Assembly (NCBI RefSeq): GCF_024703895.1 | Contig: NZ_CP087968.1 | Span: 1,302,001 to 1,366,000, forward strand | Direction of reading: 5' to 3' | Origin: Nocardioides sp. B-3 | Lineage (GTDB): Bacteria > Actinomycetota > Actinomycetes > Propionibacteriales > Nocardioidaceae | Length of the DNA stretch: 64,000 nt | Part shown: one piece after another, positions 1-10,124 of the stretch | Layout: each line of letters begins with the position of its first letter | Position numbering within the stretch: the first letter of the stretch is position 1 | Program-made: the position numbers and the translations under genes | Notes under the pieces: model-generated | What the model was told of the DNA's origin: nothing | What the model saw: only the letters and a program-made list of their open reading frames with translations | Databases searched by the model: none

Positions 1-237
1 GCTGCCTACAAGTCCGACTCCCGCGACCCCGACCGCCACCTGCGCGACGCCGTGGCCCTACTCGCCTGCATCGACGACCCTTTCGCCGAGCGCAAGGGCT
101 TCACCGGGTCCGACCGATCCGGGCTGCAGACCCTGCGCACAAGGCTCACAGCCGACGACATCTCTCGGACAATCCTGACCGGCCAGCCCCGGATCGACGC
201 CGAGACAGCCCTGCAGATCCTCACCGACAAGGACTGA
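1..237 (+). CDS. C-terminal fragment of an unknown protein (possibly nucleotidyltransferase-like)
   Basis: The frame is open from the first base of the window and stops with TGA at 237, leaving 78 visible residues; the start lies outside. The visible part is hydrophilic and mostly helical-looking, with RHLRDAVALLACIDDP followed by GSDRSGLQTLR. From memory this pattern resembles the helical tail of actinobacterial AbiEii-like nucleotidyltransferase toxins, but I cannot support that strongly. No signal peptide or membrane segment is visible. It is followed after about 140 bp by a truncated galM on the other strand, so it may mark the edge of an accessory or rearranged region. Confidence 0.45.
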   Translation, partial: AAYKSDSRDPDRHLRDAVALLACIDDPFAERKGFTGSDRSGLQTLRTRLTADDISRTILTGQPRIDAETALQILTDKD

Positions 238-378
238 GCCCCGAGCCGATGCGGACCCGGGCAGATCAGACGACGATGCCGTGTGGTGGACGGGGTCAGG
301 CATGACGCTGACGAGCCCGCTCGACAAGCCAGTCCCTGCTCGCGTCCCGCAGAGTCGATTCTTCGACCGCGACCCGCC

Positions 379-618
379 CTACCAGCGCCCGTGCACCTGC
401 GCGCAGATCGACCGGTCGTAGTCCCCACTGGCCATCCGCTCGGCCGCGTCCGCGTGTCCGAGGACGACGTTGCGGCGGACGCCGTCACCGCACCCGACCT
501 CGAGCCGGTGCACGGTGGCGCCGAGCGTGAGCACCTCGACGACGGGGCCGGGAGCCGAGCCGATGGTTAGCAGTCGCACGACTCGTCCGTCGGGCAAGGT
601 GTCGAAGACGTCAGCCAT
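379..618 (-). pseudogene. galM: Truncated aldose 1-epimerase (galactose mutarotase) N-terminus
   Basis: The ATG at 618 opens a frame of 79 residues whose first 65 or so fit the start of the galactose mutarotase fold: GPVVEVLTLGATVHRLEV, then RRNVVLGHADAAERMASGDY. A family member is about 300 residues and should continue with a conserved GRYANRI-type segment after SGDY. Here the next residues are YDRSICAQ and the frame stops at 379. None of the other minus-strand frames convincingly resumes the family, so this looks like a real loss of sequence rather than one indel. The start overlaps the end of the ROK gene by 8 bp, which suggests a former ROK-galM sugar operon. The stretch 238-378 holds no gene that I can see. 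Confidence 0.6.
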
Positions 619-1844
619 GGTGCCGGGCCAGCTCGGCGTCGACGGCGTGGGGCGACAGCACGGACTCGAGAGCGAGCCGGACGCAGCCGACGAGGCCCGC
701 CCGCTCGCCGTACGTCGACGGCAGCACCTGCAGGTCACGGCCGGCCAGCGCCGTCGTGGACGAGAAGAGGGTGTCGCGCAGGCCGGCGGCAAAGGTGTCG
801 AAGGCTCCGGCCATGTCGCCGCCCACGATGATGGCGCGCGGGTTCAGGACGGTGACCGTGGCCGCCATCGCCTCGCCGACGCGGCGACCGGACTCGCGCA
901 CGATCGATCGCGCCTGACCATCACCACGAACCGCCTGCGCCACCGGGTCGCGCACGTGGTCGACCTGCTGACCGTCGCTGCGCAGCCGCTCCACCGTGGG
1001 GGCCCAGCCGGCGGCGACCGCCTCCGGGCAACCGGTGTCGCCGCACCGGCAGATCAGGCCCTTCGCGGCCTCGACCTTCACATGGCCGATCTCGCCGGCC
1101 GCACTGCGATGACCGCGCAGGATCCGGCCGTCGGCGACGATCCCCAGCCCGAGCCCGGTCGAGGCCTTCAGCGCCAACACATTGTCGTCGTCCGGGGAGC
1201 TGGCCGTCGCGCTCGGAGAGGGCCATCACGTTGCAGTCGTTGTCGAGCACGACCGGTGCGGCAGTGACCTCGCGCAGGTAGGGCACGAGGGGCACGCCGT
1301 CCCAGCCGGCCAGCGCCGGCGAGTCCACGCTGACCACCCGCACCGGGTCCACCGTCCCCGACAGCGACATGCCCACGCCGCGGACCTCGTCGCCCGAGCG
1401 CCCGAGCTCACCCAGCATCCGCTGCAGCTGCTCGACCACGACCGGCATCAGCACGTCGGGACCGAGCCCCACCTCCCGGTCACGACTGACCGCGGCCAGC
1501 TCCGAACCGTCGAGCGCGCAGACCGACAGCTGTGAGCGGCTGCGCCCGATCGCCACCGCGAGGACCAGTCCGGCATCGCGGTTGAGCACGAGGGTCGCGG
1601 CGGGCCGACCGCCGGTGGCCGACTCCTCGTCGCCCTCCAGCACCAGCCCGGCCTCGGCCAAGGACGACAGGCGTGCCGCGACCGCGGTGCGCGAGAGCCC
1701 GGTGACCCGCACCAGCTCGCCCCGGGTCGTCGCGCGTCCCGTGCGGATCAGCTCCGGGACCTGTCCTGCCGTCGCGCCCGAGGGCGACGACGCGTCGACC
1801 ACGTGCGAACGGAACACCGGTGAGGAGGGCATGGTGCGTGGCAT
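611..1844 (-). CDS. ROK-family transcriptional regulator / sugar-kinase-like protein (one frameshift)
   Basis: An N-terminal winged helix-turn-helix (RGELVRVTGLSRTAVAARLSSL, about residues 40-60) precedes a ROK ATPase-like fold with VGMSLSGTVD and a zinc/ROK signature CRCGDTGCPEA near residue 245. Such proteins sense sugars or sugar phosphates and repress catabolic genes. The frame breaks near 1190: removing one C from CTCCCCGGA joins VMALSERDGQLP to DDDNVLALKASTGLGLG. The corrected protein is 410 residues, normal for ROK repressors. It is divergent from zwf with 80 bp between the starts, so control of the Entner-Doudoroff operon and of itself is likely. The family is secure; the target is inferred from position. 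Confidence 0.85.
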
Positions 1845-1860
1845 TCAAGCATCAGATCGC

Positions 1861-1890
1861 TTTGGTCTGAAAAATACCAATGTTTGGTTG
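1861..1890. promoter_or_regulatory. Candidate ROK operator between the regulator and zwf
   Basis: Three alternating half-sites lie in the divergent promoter: TTTGGT at 1861-1866, ACCAA at 1876-1880 and TTGGT at 1884-1888. They form two overlapping inverted repeats, with 9 bp and 3 bp spacers. The block is AT-rich compared with its surroundings and ends 35 bp before the zwf ATG, where a repressor would overlap the promoter. The symmetry is seen directly. Assignment to the adjacent ROK protein is inference. Confidence 0.5.
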
Positions 1891-1924
1891 TGGAAGTCCC
1901 TAACCGTCCGTACGGTGGTGTCCC

Positions 1925-3404
1925 ATGACCCCCGGAACCCCCGTCGAGCCGTGCGACTTCACCGTCTTCGGTGGCACCGGCGACCTCGCGCCCCGCAAGC
2001 TGCTCCCGGCGCTCTACCTCCGCGACCGCGACGGCCAGCTGCCCGAGGGCTTCCGGATCATCGGCGTCTCGCGCGCCGAGGTCGATGACGACGGCTATCG
2101 CGCGATGGTCGAGGCGGCCCTGACCGAGCACGTCGCCGCGGACGAGCTCACCGATCCGGTCGTACGGCGCCTGCTGGCCCGCCTCCACCACGTCACCCTC
2201 GACGTCGAGGACGTCGGCGCCCGGCACCGCCTGCACGACCGGCTCAAGGACGGCGCGGCCGGCGACGACGTCATCCGCGTCTTCTACCTCGCGGTCGCGC
2301 CAGCGCTGTTCGGCCCGATCTGCGAGCACCTCGACCGGGTCGGGCTCGCCACCGAGCGATCCCGCGTCGTGCTGGAGAAGCCGATCGGGACCGACCTCGC
2401 CACCGCGCAGACCGTGAACGAGGCCGTGGGCCGCGTGTTCGACGAGTCGCACATCTTCCGCATCGACCACTACCTCGGCAAGGAGAGCGTCCAGAACCTC
2501 CCCGGTCACGCGCTTCGCCAACACCTTCCTCGAGCCGCTGTGGAACAGCCACTGGGTCGACCACGTGCAGATCACCGTGTCGGAGTCGCTCGGCGTCGGC
2601 GAGCGAGGCTCCTACTACGACCGCTCGGGCGCGTTGCGCGACATGGTGCAGAACCACCTGCTCCAGCTCGTCTGCCCGGTCGCGATGGAGCCGCCGACCT
2701 ACGTCGATCGCGAGACGGTGCGGGACGAGAAGCTCAAGGTGCTGCAGGCACTGCGTCCGATGACCCCCGAGATCGTGGACCGCGACACGGTGGCCGGCCA
2801 GTACGCCGCCGGGCTGTGCGACGGCGCGGCCACGTCGTCGTACGCCGAAGAGGTCGGCCACGAGAGCAGCACCGAGACCTTCGTGGCGATCAAGACCGAG
2901 GTGCAGAACTGGCGGTGGGCCGGCGTGCCGTTCTACCTGCGCACGGGCAAGCGGATGTCTGAGCGGCTCTCGGAGATCGTGGTGGTCTTCAAGGAGCCGC
3001 CGCACCCGATGTTCCCGCACAGCGAGGGGGCGACCGAGCCCAACCGCCTGCACATCCGGGTGCAGCCCGACGAGGGCATGCGGTTGCACATGACCGCCAA
3101 GGAGCCCGGCCCGGGCGGCATCCGGTTGCGTCCGGTGTCCCTCGACCTGAGCTACGCGACCGCCTTCGGCCAACGCTCGCCCGACGCCTACGAGCGGCTC
3201 CTCATGGACGTCGTCCGCGGCAACACCACTTTGTTCATGCGCCGCGACGAGGTCGAGGCCGCCCGGACGTGGGTGGCGCCGATCCTCGACCGCTGGTCGC
3301 AGCCGACCCACCGACCCCGCCGGTATCCCGCCGGCACGCACGGCCCTTTCGCCGCCAGCACGCTCCTCGAGCGCGACGGCCGATCCCGGCAGGAGACCGA
3401 ATGA
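1925..3404 (+). CDS. zwf: Glucose-6-phosphate 1-dehydrogenase (one frameshift)
   Basis: The enzyme oxidises glucose 6-phosphate to 6-phosphogluconolactone with NAD(P)+ in the cytosol. The N-terminus carries the nucleotide-binding [16 protein letters not shown]. The substrate/active-site stretch [14 protein letters not shown] follows at about residues 180-193, and VVLEKPIG precedes it. The frame breaks right after QNL: deleting one C from CTCCCCGG near 2500 restores [18 protein letters not shown]. The corrected length is 492 residues, normal for the family. Its TGA overlaps the edd ATG (ATGA at 3401-3404), so zwf, edd and eda form one translationally coupled operon. It starts at ATG 1925, just downstream of the candidate ROK operator. 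Confidence 0.93.
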
Positions 3405-5269
3405 ACACCCTTCACCCCACCGTCGCCGAGGTGACCGCGCGGATCGTACGGCGCAGTGCCCCCACCCGCACGGCCTATCTCGCCCGCATCGACGCGGCCG
3501 CAGACAAGGGCCCGGCGCGCGGCAAGCTGGCGTGCGCCAACCCGGCCCACGGGTTCGCGGCCTCGGACGAGCCGGCGAAGAGCGGCCTGAGGTCGAGCCG
3601 CAAGCCCAACGTGGCCATCGTGTCGTCGTACAACGACATGCTCTCGGCGCACCAGCCGTTCCGTGACGTCCCGGAGGTGCTGAAGCAGTCGATCGTCAGG
3701 GCGGGCGGCCTCGCCCAGTTCGCCGGGGGCGTGCCCGCGATGTGCGACGGCATCACCCAAGGTCGCGCGGGCATGGAGCTCTCGCTCTTCAGCCGCGACC
3801 TCATCGCCATGTCCACCGCGGTCGCCCTCTCGCACGACATGTTCGACGCCGCGATCATGCTCGGCGTCTGCGACAAGATCGTGCCCGGCCTGCTGATCGG
3901 CGCGCTGTCGTTCGGGCACCTGCCGACGCTCTTCGTGCCGGCCGGTCCCATGCCGTCCGGGCTGCCCAACGGCGAGAAGGCGCGGGTGCGCCAGCTCTAC
4001 GCCGAGGGCAAGGCCGGCCGTGAGGAGCTGCTCGAGGCCGAGGCGGCGTCCTACCACTCCCCGGGCACCTGCACGTTCTACGGCACCGCCAACAGCAACC
4101 AGATGCTGATGGAGGTGATGGGCCTGCACCTGCCGGACGCGACCTTCGCCAACCCGGGGACTCCCCTGCGGGCGGCGCTGGATCGCGCGGCCGGCGAGCG
4201 CGCCGTCGCCATCACCGCGGCCGGGGGCGAGCCCACACCGGTCGGGCACCTCGTCGACGAGCGCGCGATCGTCAACGCGTGCGTCGCGCTGCTCGCGACC
4301 GGCGGCTCGACCAACCACACGATGCACCTCGTCGCGATGGCGGCGGCCGCGGGCATCACCCTCACGTGGGACGACCTCGCCGACCTGTCGGCAGCCGTCC
4401 CGCTGCTGACGCGGATCTACCCCAACGGCAGCGCCGACATCAACCACTTCGTGGCGGCCGGCGGCACCCCGTTCCCGGTCCACACGCTGCTCAACCACGG
4501 CTACCTCCACGACGACGTGCTGACGGTGTCGGGACGCGGGCTGTGGCGACACACCAGCGAGGCCCGCCTGTACGGCGACGAGCTGGTGTGGGAGGAGGGC
4601 CCGAAGTCGTCCCACGACACCACGGTCCTGCGCCCGGCCGACGATCCGTTCGCGCCCGACGGCGGCCTGCGGATGCTGACCGGCCGGCTGGGCCGCGCGG
4701 TCGTGAAGGTCTCGGCCGTCGAGCCGGGTCACCGCGTGGTGACCGCCCCCGCGGTGATCTTCGACGACCGGGCCGACTTCCTCGCCGCCTTCGCCGCTGG
4801 TCGTCTCGACGACCGCGACTCGGTCGCGGTCATCCGCTACCGGGGGCCGGCCGCGAACGGGATGCCGGAGCTGCACAAGCTGATGCCCGCGCTCGGGGTG
4901 CTGCAGGACCGCGGCCGGCGCGTCGCGATCGTCACCGACGGTCGCATGTCCGGGGCATCGGGCAAGGTGGCCGCCGCCATCCACGTCACCCCCGAGGCCG
5001 CCCTCGGCGGCCCGCTCGCCCGCGTCCGGGACGGCGACCTCGTCACCGTCGATGCCGAGACCGGCCGGCTCGATCTCGACGTCCCCGACGCCGAGTTCGA
5101 CCGCCGCGCGACGACCGGCCGTGCGCCGTACGACATCGAGTGGGCCGGGACGGGACGCGAGCTCTTCGCCGGCTTCCGCGCGATCGTCGGCACCGCCGAG
5201 ACCGGCGCCAGCGTCATCCGTCCACTGCCCGCCCCCACTGAGGAGTCCCCCGTTGCCCAGCACGTCTGA
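3401..5269 (+). CDS. edd: Phosphogluconate dehydratase
   Basis: The enzyme converts 6-phosphogluconate to 2-keto-3-deoxy-6-phosphogluconate (KDPG), the first committed step of the Entner-Doudoroff pathway. It is intact at 622 residues, the usual length. It carries the IlvD/Edd hallmarks [39 protein letters not shown] and [14 protein letters not shown], whose cysteines would ligate the Fe-S cluster, and ends with [12 protein letters not shown]. The ATG at 3401 overlaps the zwf stop, with AGGAGA just upstream. It is one of the few genes in this stretch without an indel, which helps to show that the frame breaks nearby are local errors. The eda start lies inside its 3' end. Confidence 0.96.
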   Translation: MNTLHPTVAEVTARIVRRSAPTRTAYLARIDAAADKGPARGKLACANPAHGFAASDEPAKSGLRSSRKPNVAIVSSYNDMLSAHQPFRDVPEVLKQSIVRAGGLAQFAGGVPAMCDGITQGRAGMELSLFSRDLIAMSTAVALSHDMFDAAIMLGVCDKIVPGLLIGALSFGHLPTLFVPAGPMPSGLPNGEKARVRQLYAEGKAGREELLEAEAASYHSPGTCTFYGTANSNQMLMEVMGLHLPDATFANPGTPLRAALDRAAGERAVAITAAGGEPTPVGHLVDERAIVNACVALLATGGSTNHTMHLVAMAAAAGITLTWDDLADLSAAVPLLTRIYPNGSADINHFVAAGGTPFPVHTLLNHGYLHDDVLTVSGRGLWRHTSEARLYGDELVWEEGPKSSHDTTVLRPADDPFAPDGGLRMLTGRLGRAVVKVSAVEPGHRVVTAPAVIFDDRADFLAAFAAGRLDDRDSVAVIRYRGPAANGMPELHKLMPALGVLQDRGRRVAIVTDGRMSGASGKVAAAIHVTPEAALGGPLARVRDGDLVTVDAETGRLDLDVPDAEFDRRATTGRAPYDIEWAGTGRELFAGFRAIVGTAETGASVIRPLPAPTEESPVAQHV

Positions 5270-5880
5270 GTCACTGTTGTCGATCGTCCCCGTCGTGCCG
5301 GTCGTCGTGATCGACGACCTCTCGCACGCCGTGCCCGTCGCCCGCGCCCTCGTGGCCGGCGGGTTGCCGGTGATCGAGCTGACCCTGCGCACGCCCGTCG
5401 CGCTGGCGGCGATCCGCGCCATCGCGACCGAGGTCCCGGAGATCTCGGTGGGCGCCGGCACGATCGTGTCTCCCTCCCGTGGTCGAGCGGGCGGTCGAGG
5501 CCGGGGCGCAGTTCCCGGTGTCACCGGGGTGTACGCCGACGCTCCTCTCGGCCATGTCCGGCTCCGGGCTCCCCTTCCTCCCGGGAACGGCGACCGTCTC
5601 CGAGGCGCTGGCCGTGCTCGAGGCGGGCTTCACCGAGATGAAGTTCTTCCCGGCGGAGGCGTCGGGCGGCGCTGCCTACCTGAAGTCGATCGCGTCGCCC
5701 CTCCCGGCTGCGCGCTTCTGCCCGACGGGCGGGATCACGTCGGCCACGGCCGCGTCCTACCTCGCGCTGCCCAACGTCGGGTGCGTCGGCGGGTCGTGGC
5801 TGACGCCCTCGGACGCCCTCGCGAGCGGTGACTGGGAGCGCGTCAGCGCGCTGGCCGCGGAGGCTGCAGCGCTGGGCTGA
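5253..5880 (+). CDS. eda: KDPG aldolase (one frameshift)
   Basis: The aldolase splits KDPG into pyruvate and glyceraldehyde 3-phosphate, completing the Entner-Doudoroff route. Family signatures are [31 protein letters not shown] and [13 protein letters not shown], in which the lysine of KFFPAE is the Schiff-base residue. GGIT and CVGGSW follow near the C-terminus. I chose the TTG at 5253, which has GAGGAG a few bases upstream and overlaps the edd end by 17 bp. The frame breaks near 5481; removing one C from TCCCTCCCGTGG gives [16 protein letters not shown]. The corrected protein is about 208 residues, typical of the family. Confidence 0.9.
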
Positions 5881-5884
5881 ACCT

Positions 5885-6576
5885 TCAGGCGGTCGCGCGG
5901 GTGGAGCGCGACGATGCCGCCGGAGAGGTTGCGCCACTGGGGTTCGCGCCACCCGGCGCCGGCGATCAGGTCGGCGAGCCCGCCCCGGTCGGGCCGGGCC
6001 CGGATCGACTCGGCGAGGTAGACGTAGGCGTCCGGTGAGGACGAGACGGCACGCGAGATCGCGGGCAGCGCCTTCATCAGGTATTCCATGTAGACGGTCC
6101 GGAACGGCGACCGTGTCGGGTGGCTGAACTCGCAGACGACGAGGCGCCCCCCGGGACGCGTCACTCGTCGCATCTCGCGCAGTCCCTGTGCGGGGTCGAC
6201 GATGTTGCGCAGCCCGAAGGAGATGGTCACGGCGTCGAAGGTGTCGTCGGCGAACGGCAGCTTCATCCCGTCACCGGCGGTGAACGGCAGCGCCGGGCGC
6301 GCCTTCTTGCCCACCTGCAGCATGCCGAGCGAGAAGTCGCACGGGGACGACCATCGCGCCACGGTCCGCGAAGGGCTGGCTCGAGGTGCCGGTGCCCGCA
6401 GCGAGGTCGAGCACCTTGTCGCCGTACGACGGATCGACGGCGTCGATCACGTCGCGGCGCCAGCGCCGGTCCCGGCCGAGGGAGAGCACGTCGTTGGTGA
6501 CGTCGTAGCGCTTGGCGACCGCGTCGAACATGCGTCGGACGTCGGTCGGTTGCTTGTCGAGTTCAGCGCGGGCCAC
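5885..6576 (-). CDS. menG: Demethylmenaquinone methyltransferase (two frameshifts)
   Basis: This SAM-dependent UbiE/MenG enzyme methylates demethylmenaquinone, the last step of menaquinone synthesis. Family features are [16 protein letters not shown] near the N-terminus, the SAM motif [12 protein letters not shown], and [17 protein letters not shown] with [13 protein letters not shown]. One extra C in GTCCCCGTG (near 6345) separates AMVVP from CDFSLGML. A second extra C near the end, in CACCCGCG, hides the natural end GGIVALHRATA at 5885. With both corrected it is 229 residues, the normal length. It converges on eda with only 4 bp between the stops. menF and other men genes follow within 20 kb. 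Confidence 0.9.
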
Positions 6577-6659
6577 GAGCCGAGCCTAGTGATCCGGCAA
6601 CTTCGTGTTGTCGGTGGGCGTCCCTACGATTGTCGTCGACCGCCAACCTCGGAGATCAC

Positions 6660-7661
6660 ATGCGCTCACGCCGCCTCGTCCAGCTGTTCCTCGCCCTCGT
6701 CATGAGCCTGACCGTCGTCTCGGTCGCCACGCCAGCCGTTGCGGCCTTCGACCGGCTGAGGTTCGGAGACACCGGTTGGAAGGTGCGGGTGCTCCAGAGC
6801 CGGCTGCACCAGCTGGGGCTGCACTCCGAGGTCATCACGAGCAGGTTCGACGCACAGACCCGCGACGGCGTCCGCACGTTCCAGGCGCGGCGCAAGCGCG
6901 ACACGACCGGCATCGTCGACCGGGTCACGTGGGACAAGCTGGTCGCCAAGACCAGCGAGCCGACCCACGAGGCCCTGCACAACATCTACACGCCCGGCCC
7001 GGCGATCCTCGTGGCCGGCGACCGGGGCCTGCCCGTCCGGCGGTTGCAGGCTCGACTCGAGCAGGTGCAGTGGTGGAAGGGCGACGTCACCGGCGTCTTC
7101 GACCAGCGGACCGTCGAGGCGGTCACCGGCTTCCAGACCAAGCGCAGGATCCCGGTCACGGGCGAGGTCGACCGCCGCACCCTCGACCGGCTCGCCGAGA
7201 TGACGCGCAAACCGACCAAGGCCGAGCTGTTCAACATCGAGCCGAAGGGCGCGGCGCTCGACCCGCTCTGCATGACCGGGCGCGCGATGTGCGTCGACAA
7301 GACGTCGCGCTCGTTGCGCTGGGTGATCGACGGCATCGTCCAGTCGCGCTACGACGTGCGCTTCGGCTCCGACGAGCTGCCGACCCGCGAGGGCGCGTTC
7401 TCGGTGTTCAAGAAGTCGCGCGACCACGTCTCGAGCCTCTACGACACCTCCATGCCCTTCGCGATGTTCTTCTCCGGAGGCCGGGCGGTGCACTACTCCC
7501 CCGACTTCGCCGCCACCGGCTACAACGGCGCCTCCCACGGGTGCGTCAACGTGCGCGACTACAACGGCATCCGCTGGCTCTTCGACCCGGTGCGCATCGG
7601 CGACAAGGTGGTTGTCTACCGGTCGAGCGGCGGCGCTCAGAGCCGGCGCAGCCGGGGCTGA
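6660..7661 (+). CDS. Secreted L,D-transpeptidase with two peptidoglycan-binding domains
   Basis: An N-terminal signal peptide (MRSRRLVQLFLALVMSLTVV, cleavage after about residue 30) leads to two PG_binding_1 repeats (GWKVRVLQSRLHQLG and GLPVRRLQARLEQVQWW). A YkuD domain follows, with the catalytic SHGCVNVRD motif near residue 295. Such enzymes form 3-3 cross-links in peptidoglycan or anchor proteins to it. The ATG at 6660 has GGAG 5 bases upstream and begins the signal peptide, so I prefer it to the in-frame ATG 30 bp earlier. The gene is intact at 333 residues. It is divergent from menG, with about 80 bp between the starts. Confidence 0.9.
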   Translation: MRSRRLVQLFLALVMSLTVVSVATPAVAAFDRLRFGDTGWKVRVLQSRLHQLGLHSEVITSRFDAQTRDGVRTFQARRKRDTTGIVDRVTWDKLVAKTSEPTHEALHNIYTPGPAILVAGDRGLPVRRLQARLEQVQWWKGDVTGVFDQRTVEAVTGFQTKRRIPVTGEVDRRTLDRLAEMTRKPTKAELFNIEPKGAALDPLCMTGRAMCVDKTSRSLRWVIDGIVQSRYDVRFGSDELPTREGAFSVFKKSRDHVSSLYDTSMPFAMFFSGGRAVHYSPDFAATGYNGASHGCVNVRDYNGIRWLFDPVRIGDKVVVYRSSGGAQSRRSRG

Positions 7662-7706
7662 GAGCGGCCGCGAGCCCGCAGCCGCTTGCGGCAAGGGGAC
7701 CAGCGA

Positions 7707-8012
7707 TCAGAACCGGTTCAGCACGACCGGCACCACGACGTAGAGCATGATGCCCACGACGACCCGGGCGGCACTCGCCGCCATCCGGGGCCGTTCCTGC
7801 GAGGTCACTGACCGGGGCACCTGCTGAAGCGCCAGCGCAAGCGCGCCGACACCCAGCCACAGGAAGAGGGGTACGACGAGCGACTCGTCGTGCGCAATCG
7901 CCACGGCCGTCGCCACAGCCGCTCCGAGTCCGAGCACGGCCACGGTGATGGCCAACCGGACCCGCCAGCGTCGTGTCACGGCGGTGTGGGTGGACGAGGA
8001 GAGGGCGGACAC
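7707..8012 (-). CDS. Small three-helix membrane protein of unknown function
   Basis: A GTG at 8012 gives 101 residues with three hydrophobic segments: LAITVAVLGLGAAVATAVAI, VVPLFLWLGVGALALALQQV and AARVVVGIMLYVVVPVVL. The charged linker SVTSQERPR lies between helices 2 and 3. I do not recognise a named family. The frame upstream of 8012 is open for longer but is an antisense shadow of menF. The gene is divergent from menF, with 94 bp between the starts, and its end faces the L,D-transpeptidase gene. The membrane topology is clear; the start could be off by a few residues. Confidence 0.6.
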   Translation of the reverse strand: MSALSSSTHTAVTRRWRVRLAITVAVLGLGAAVATAVAIAHDESLVVPLFLWLGVGALALALQQVPRSVTSQERPRMAASAARVVVGIMLYVVVPVVLNRF

Positions 8013-8106
8013 ATCGCAGAGCCTACGAACGAGTCGAGGAAACCTGACGGGCGTCGGGACTGACACCCGTCCGCTGCGGCCGGGGCGCGGCGTAGGCTCC
8101 GCTTTC

Positions 8107-9355
8107 GTGACGACACCCTCGACCGCCGTCGGCGACCCGTTGGTCGTGCGCACGGTCGCCGCCGGTCTCGACGAGGTCGGATCGCTGCTCGACCTCCTGC
8201 CGGTCGACGCCCCGGTCACCCGGCTGCGCCGCGACGAGGGGCTCGTCGGCTGGGGCGTGGCAGCCCTCATCCGCACGAGCGGCACCGCGCGCTTCAGTGA
8301 CGCCGACAAGTGGTGGTCCGAGATCACCGGCCGCGCCGAGGTCCACGATGCCGTCAACGAGCCGGGCACCGGCCCGGTCGCGTTCGGCTCCTTCGGCTTT
8401 GCCGACGAGCCCGGCGACTCGGTGCTCGTGGTCCCGCAGGTCGTCGTCGGCCGGCGTGGTGATCGGGCCCGGGTGACAACGGTCGGCGTCGACCAGCCCA
8501 CCCTCGCGCCCGCTCCACTTCCGGATGCCCCCGCCGGCCTCAGCTTCGCCGACGGCTCCCTCAACGGCGAGGCCCGGATGACGGTCGTGGCCGACGCCGT
8601 GGCCCGGATCAACGCCGGCGACCCGGAGAAGGTCGTGCTGGCCCGCGACCTCGTCGCCACGTGCGTCGAGCCGCTCGACGTGCGCTGGGCACTGCGCAAG
8701 CTGGCCCGCGACTACTCCATGTGCTGGACCTTCAACGTCGACGGCCTCTTCGGCGCGACGCCGGAGATGCTCGTGCGCCGCGAGCGCGGACTCGTCACCT
8801 CACGGGTCCCGGCGGGCACCATCCGCCGTACGGGCGACGAGGAGCGCGACGCCGCCCCGGCCGGCACGCTGGCCCGCTCCTCGAAGGACCTCGAGGAGCA
8901 CGAGTACGCCGTCCGGTCGGTCGCCGACGCCCTCGAGCCGCACTGCTCGTCGATGAACGTGCCCGAGGTGCCCTTCGTGCTGCACCTGCCCAACGTCATG
9001 CACCTCGCCACCGACGTGGCCGGCGTGGTCCACGACTCGGCGACAGTCTCGTCGCTGCAGCTGGCCGAGGCACTGCACCCGTCCGCTGCCGTCGGTGGCA
9101 CCCCGACCGCCTCGGCGGTCGCACTCATCGCGGAGATCGAGGGCATGGCCCGCGACCGCTATGCCGGACCGGTGGGCTGGATGGACGCCGGGGGGCGACG
9201 GCGAGTGGGGCATCGCGCTGCGTTCTGCGCTGGTCAGGGACAACACCGTCCGCCTCTTCGCCGGCTGCGGAATCGTCGGCAGCTCCGACCCCGAGGCCGA
9301 GCTGGCCGAGTCCCGTGCGAAGTTCGTGCCCGTGCGCGACGCGTTGTCCTCCTAG
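8107..9355 (+). CDS. menF: Isochorismate synthase (one frameshift)
   Basis: The enzyme isomerises chorismate to isochorismate, opening the menaquinone branch (it could also feed a siderophore pathway). The C-terminal chorismate-binding domain shows INAGDPEKVVLARDL, FGATPEMLVRRE, SRVPAGTIRRTGD, LHPSAAVGGTPT and EIEGMARDRYAGPVGW. The frame breaks near 9190 within a run of six G; removing one gives GWMDAGGDGEWGIALRSALV and the normal end CGIVGSSDPEAELAES. The corrected protein is 415 residues. The GTG at 8107 is chosen because upstream codons do not resemble the family. menD, menC and menE lie 6 kb away, which supports a menaquinone role over siderophore synthesis. Confidence 0.88.
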
Positions 9356-9985
9356 ACGTCCGCCCCGTCTGCGCGGCGGGAAGAACTCCCGGCCGTCAGG
9401 CAGGAGGTTGCCCATGTGGGTGTCGACGATCCCGAGAGCGACGTCGCTGTAGACCTTGTCGTGGATGCCGAGGTTGCGCGGTGCCCCGACCGCCCGGACG
9501 AAGTCGATCGCCTCGCTGATCTTCAACCACGGCGCGCTGATGGGCGCGAGCAGGAGGTCGACGTCGGTCTCGGGCATCGTGAGCGAGTCGCCCGGGTGGT
9601 AGACGCGCTGGTCGCCGACCGTCAGCAGGTAGCCGCTGTTGTCGATGCGTGGCAGGTCGTGATGGATGACCGCGTGCTTGAAGCCCACGACATCGACGGT
9701 GATCCCGACGTCGAAGGACGACCCCGGCTCGACGACGTGCAGCCGCTCGACGAGGTCCGGAGCGTCCTCGCGGATCCGCGCAGCGACGCCTTCGATGGTG
9801 AAGATCGGCGCGTCCGTACGGCGCAGATGACCGGCGTCGTAGTGGTCGGCGTGCTCGTGGGTGATCAGGACAGCGGTCGCCCCGTCCACCGCTCCCGCCT
9901 CGGTGAAACCGCCCGGATCGAGCACGACCACGGCCCCGCGGTGCTCGGCCCGGACACATGCGTGGCCGAACTTCGTCAACCTCAT
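9352..9985 (-). CDS. Metallo-beta-lactamase-fold hydrolase (one frameshift at the 3' end)
   Basis: The protein begins MRLTKFGHACVRAEHRGAVV and carries the zinc motif THEHADHYD near residue 47, then VYHPGDSL and LGIHDKVYSD as further metal-ligand positions. This is the UlaG-like L-ascorbate-lactonase subfamily of MBL-fold hydrolases, but the substrate cannot be told from sequence. As it stands the frame runs antisense through menF. Removing one base from CGGGGCGG near 9370 ends it as FFPPRRADV at 9352, so its stop overlaps the menF stop tail to tail. The corrected length is 210 residues. Confidence 0.8.
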
Positions 9986-10001
9986 GTGGCCAGCCTAAAG
10001 A

Positions 10002-10015
10002 CTGTGACAACCTTC
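10002..10015. promoter_or_regulatory. Motif shared with the promoter of the lytic transglycosylase at 31.3 kb
   Basis: The string CTGTGACAAC followed by one base and TTC lies 110 bp before the GH16 start. An identical CTGTGACAAC-N-TTC lies 76 bp before the transglycosylase start (31265-31278). GTCACAG read on the other strand equals the core of the mycobacterial MtrA box. It may be a binding site common to two secreted wall or glycan hydrolases. The identity is seen; the function is inferred. Confidence 0.35.
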
Positions 10016-10124
10016 AACACGGCTCGTTGGTCAGATTGTCGAACCGCTTTCCTTCCCCGTTATGGTGTTGGCGCCCTCACGGATGCCGGGGGAACCACAC
10101 GCACCCGAGACGAAGAGAGAACTC

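Noticed and set aside
238..420. tRNA or attachment site at the truncated galM boundary
   Set aside because: No cloverleaf, anticodon arm or direct repeat could be drawn.
3188..5524. 778-codon open frame antisense to edd
   Set aside because: It mirrors the high-GC codon bias of edd, has no family-like motifs, and edd is certain.
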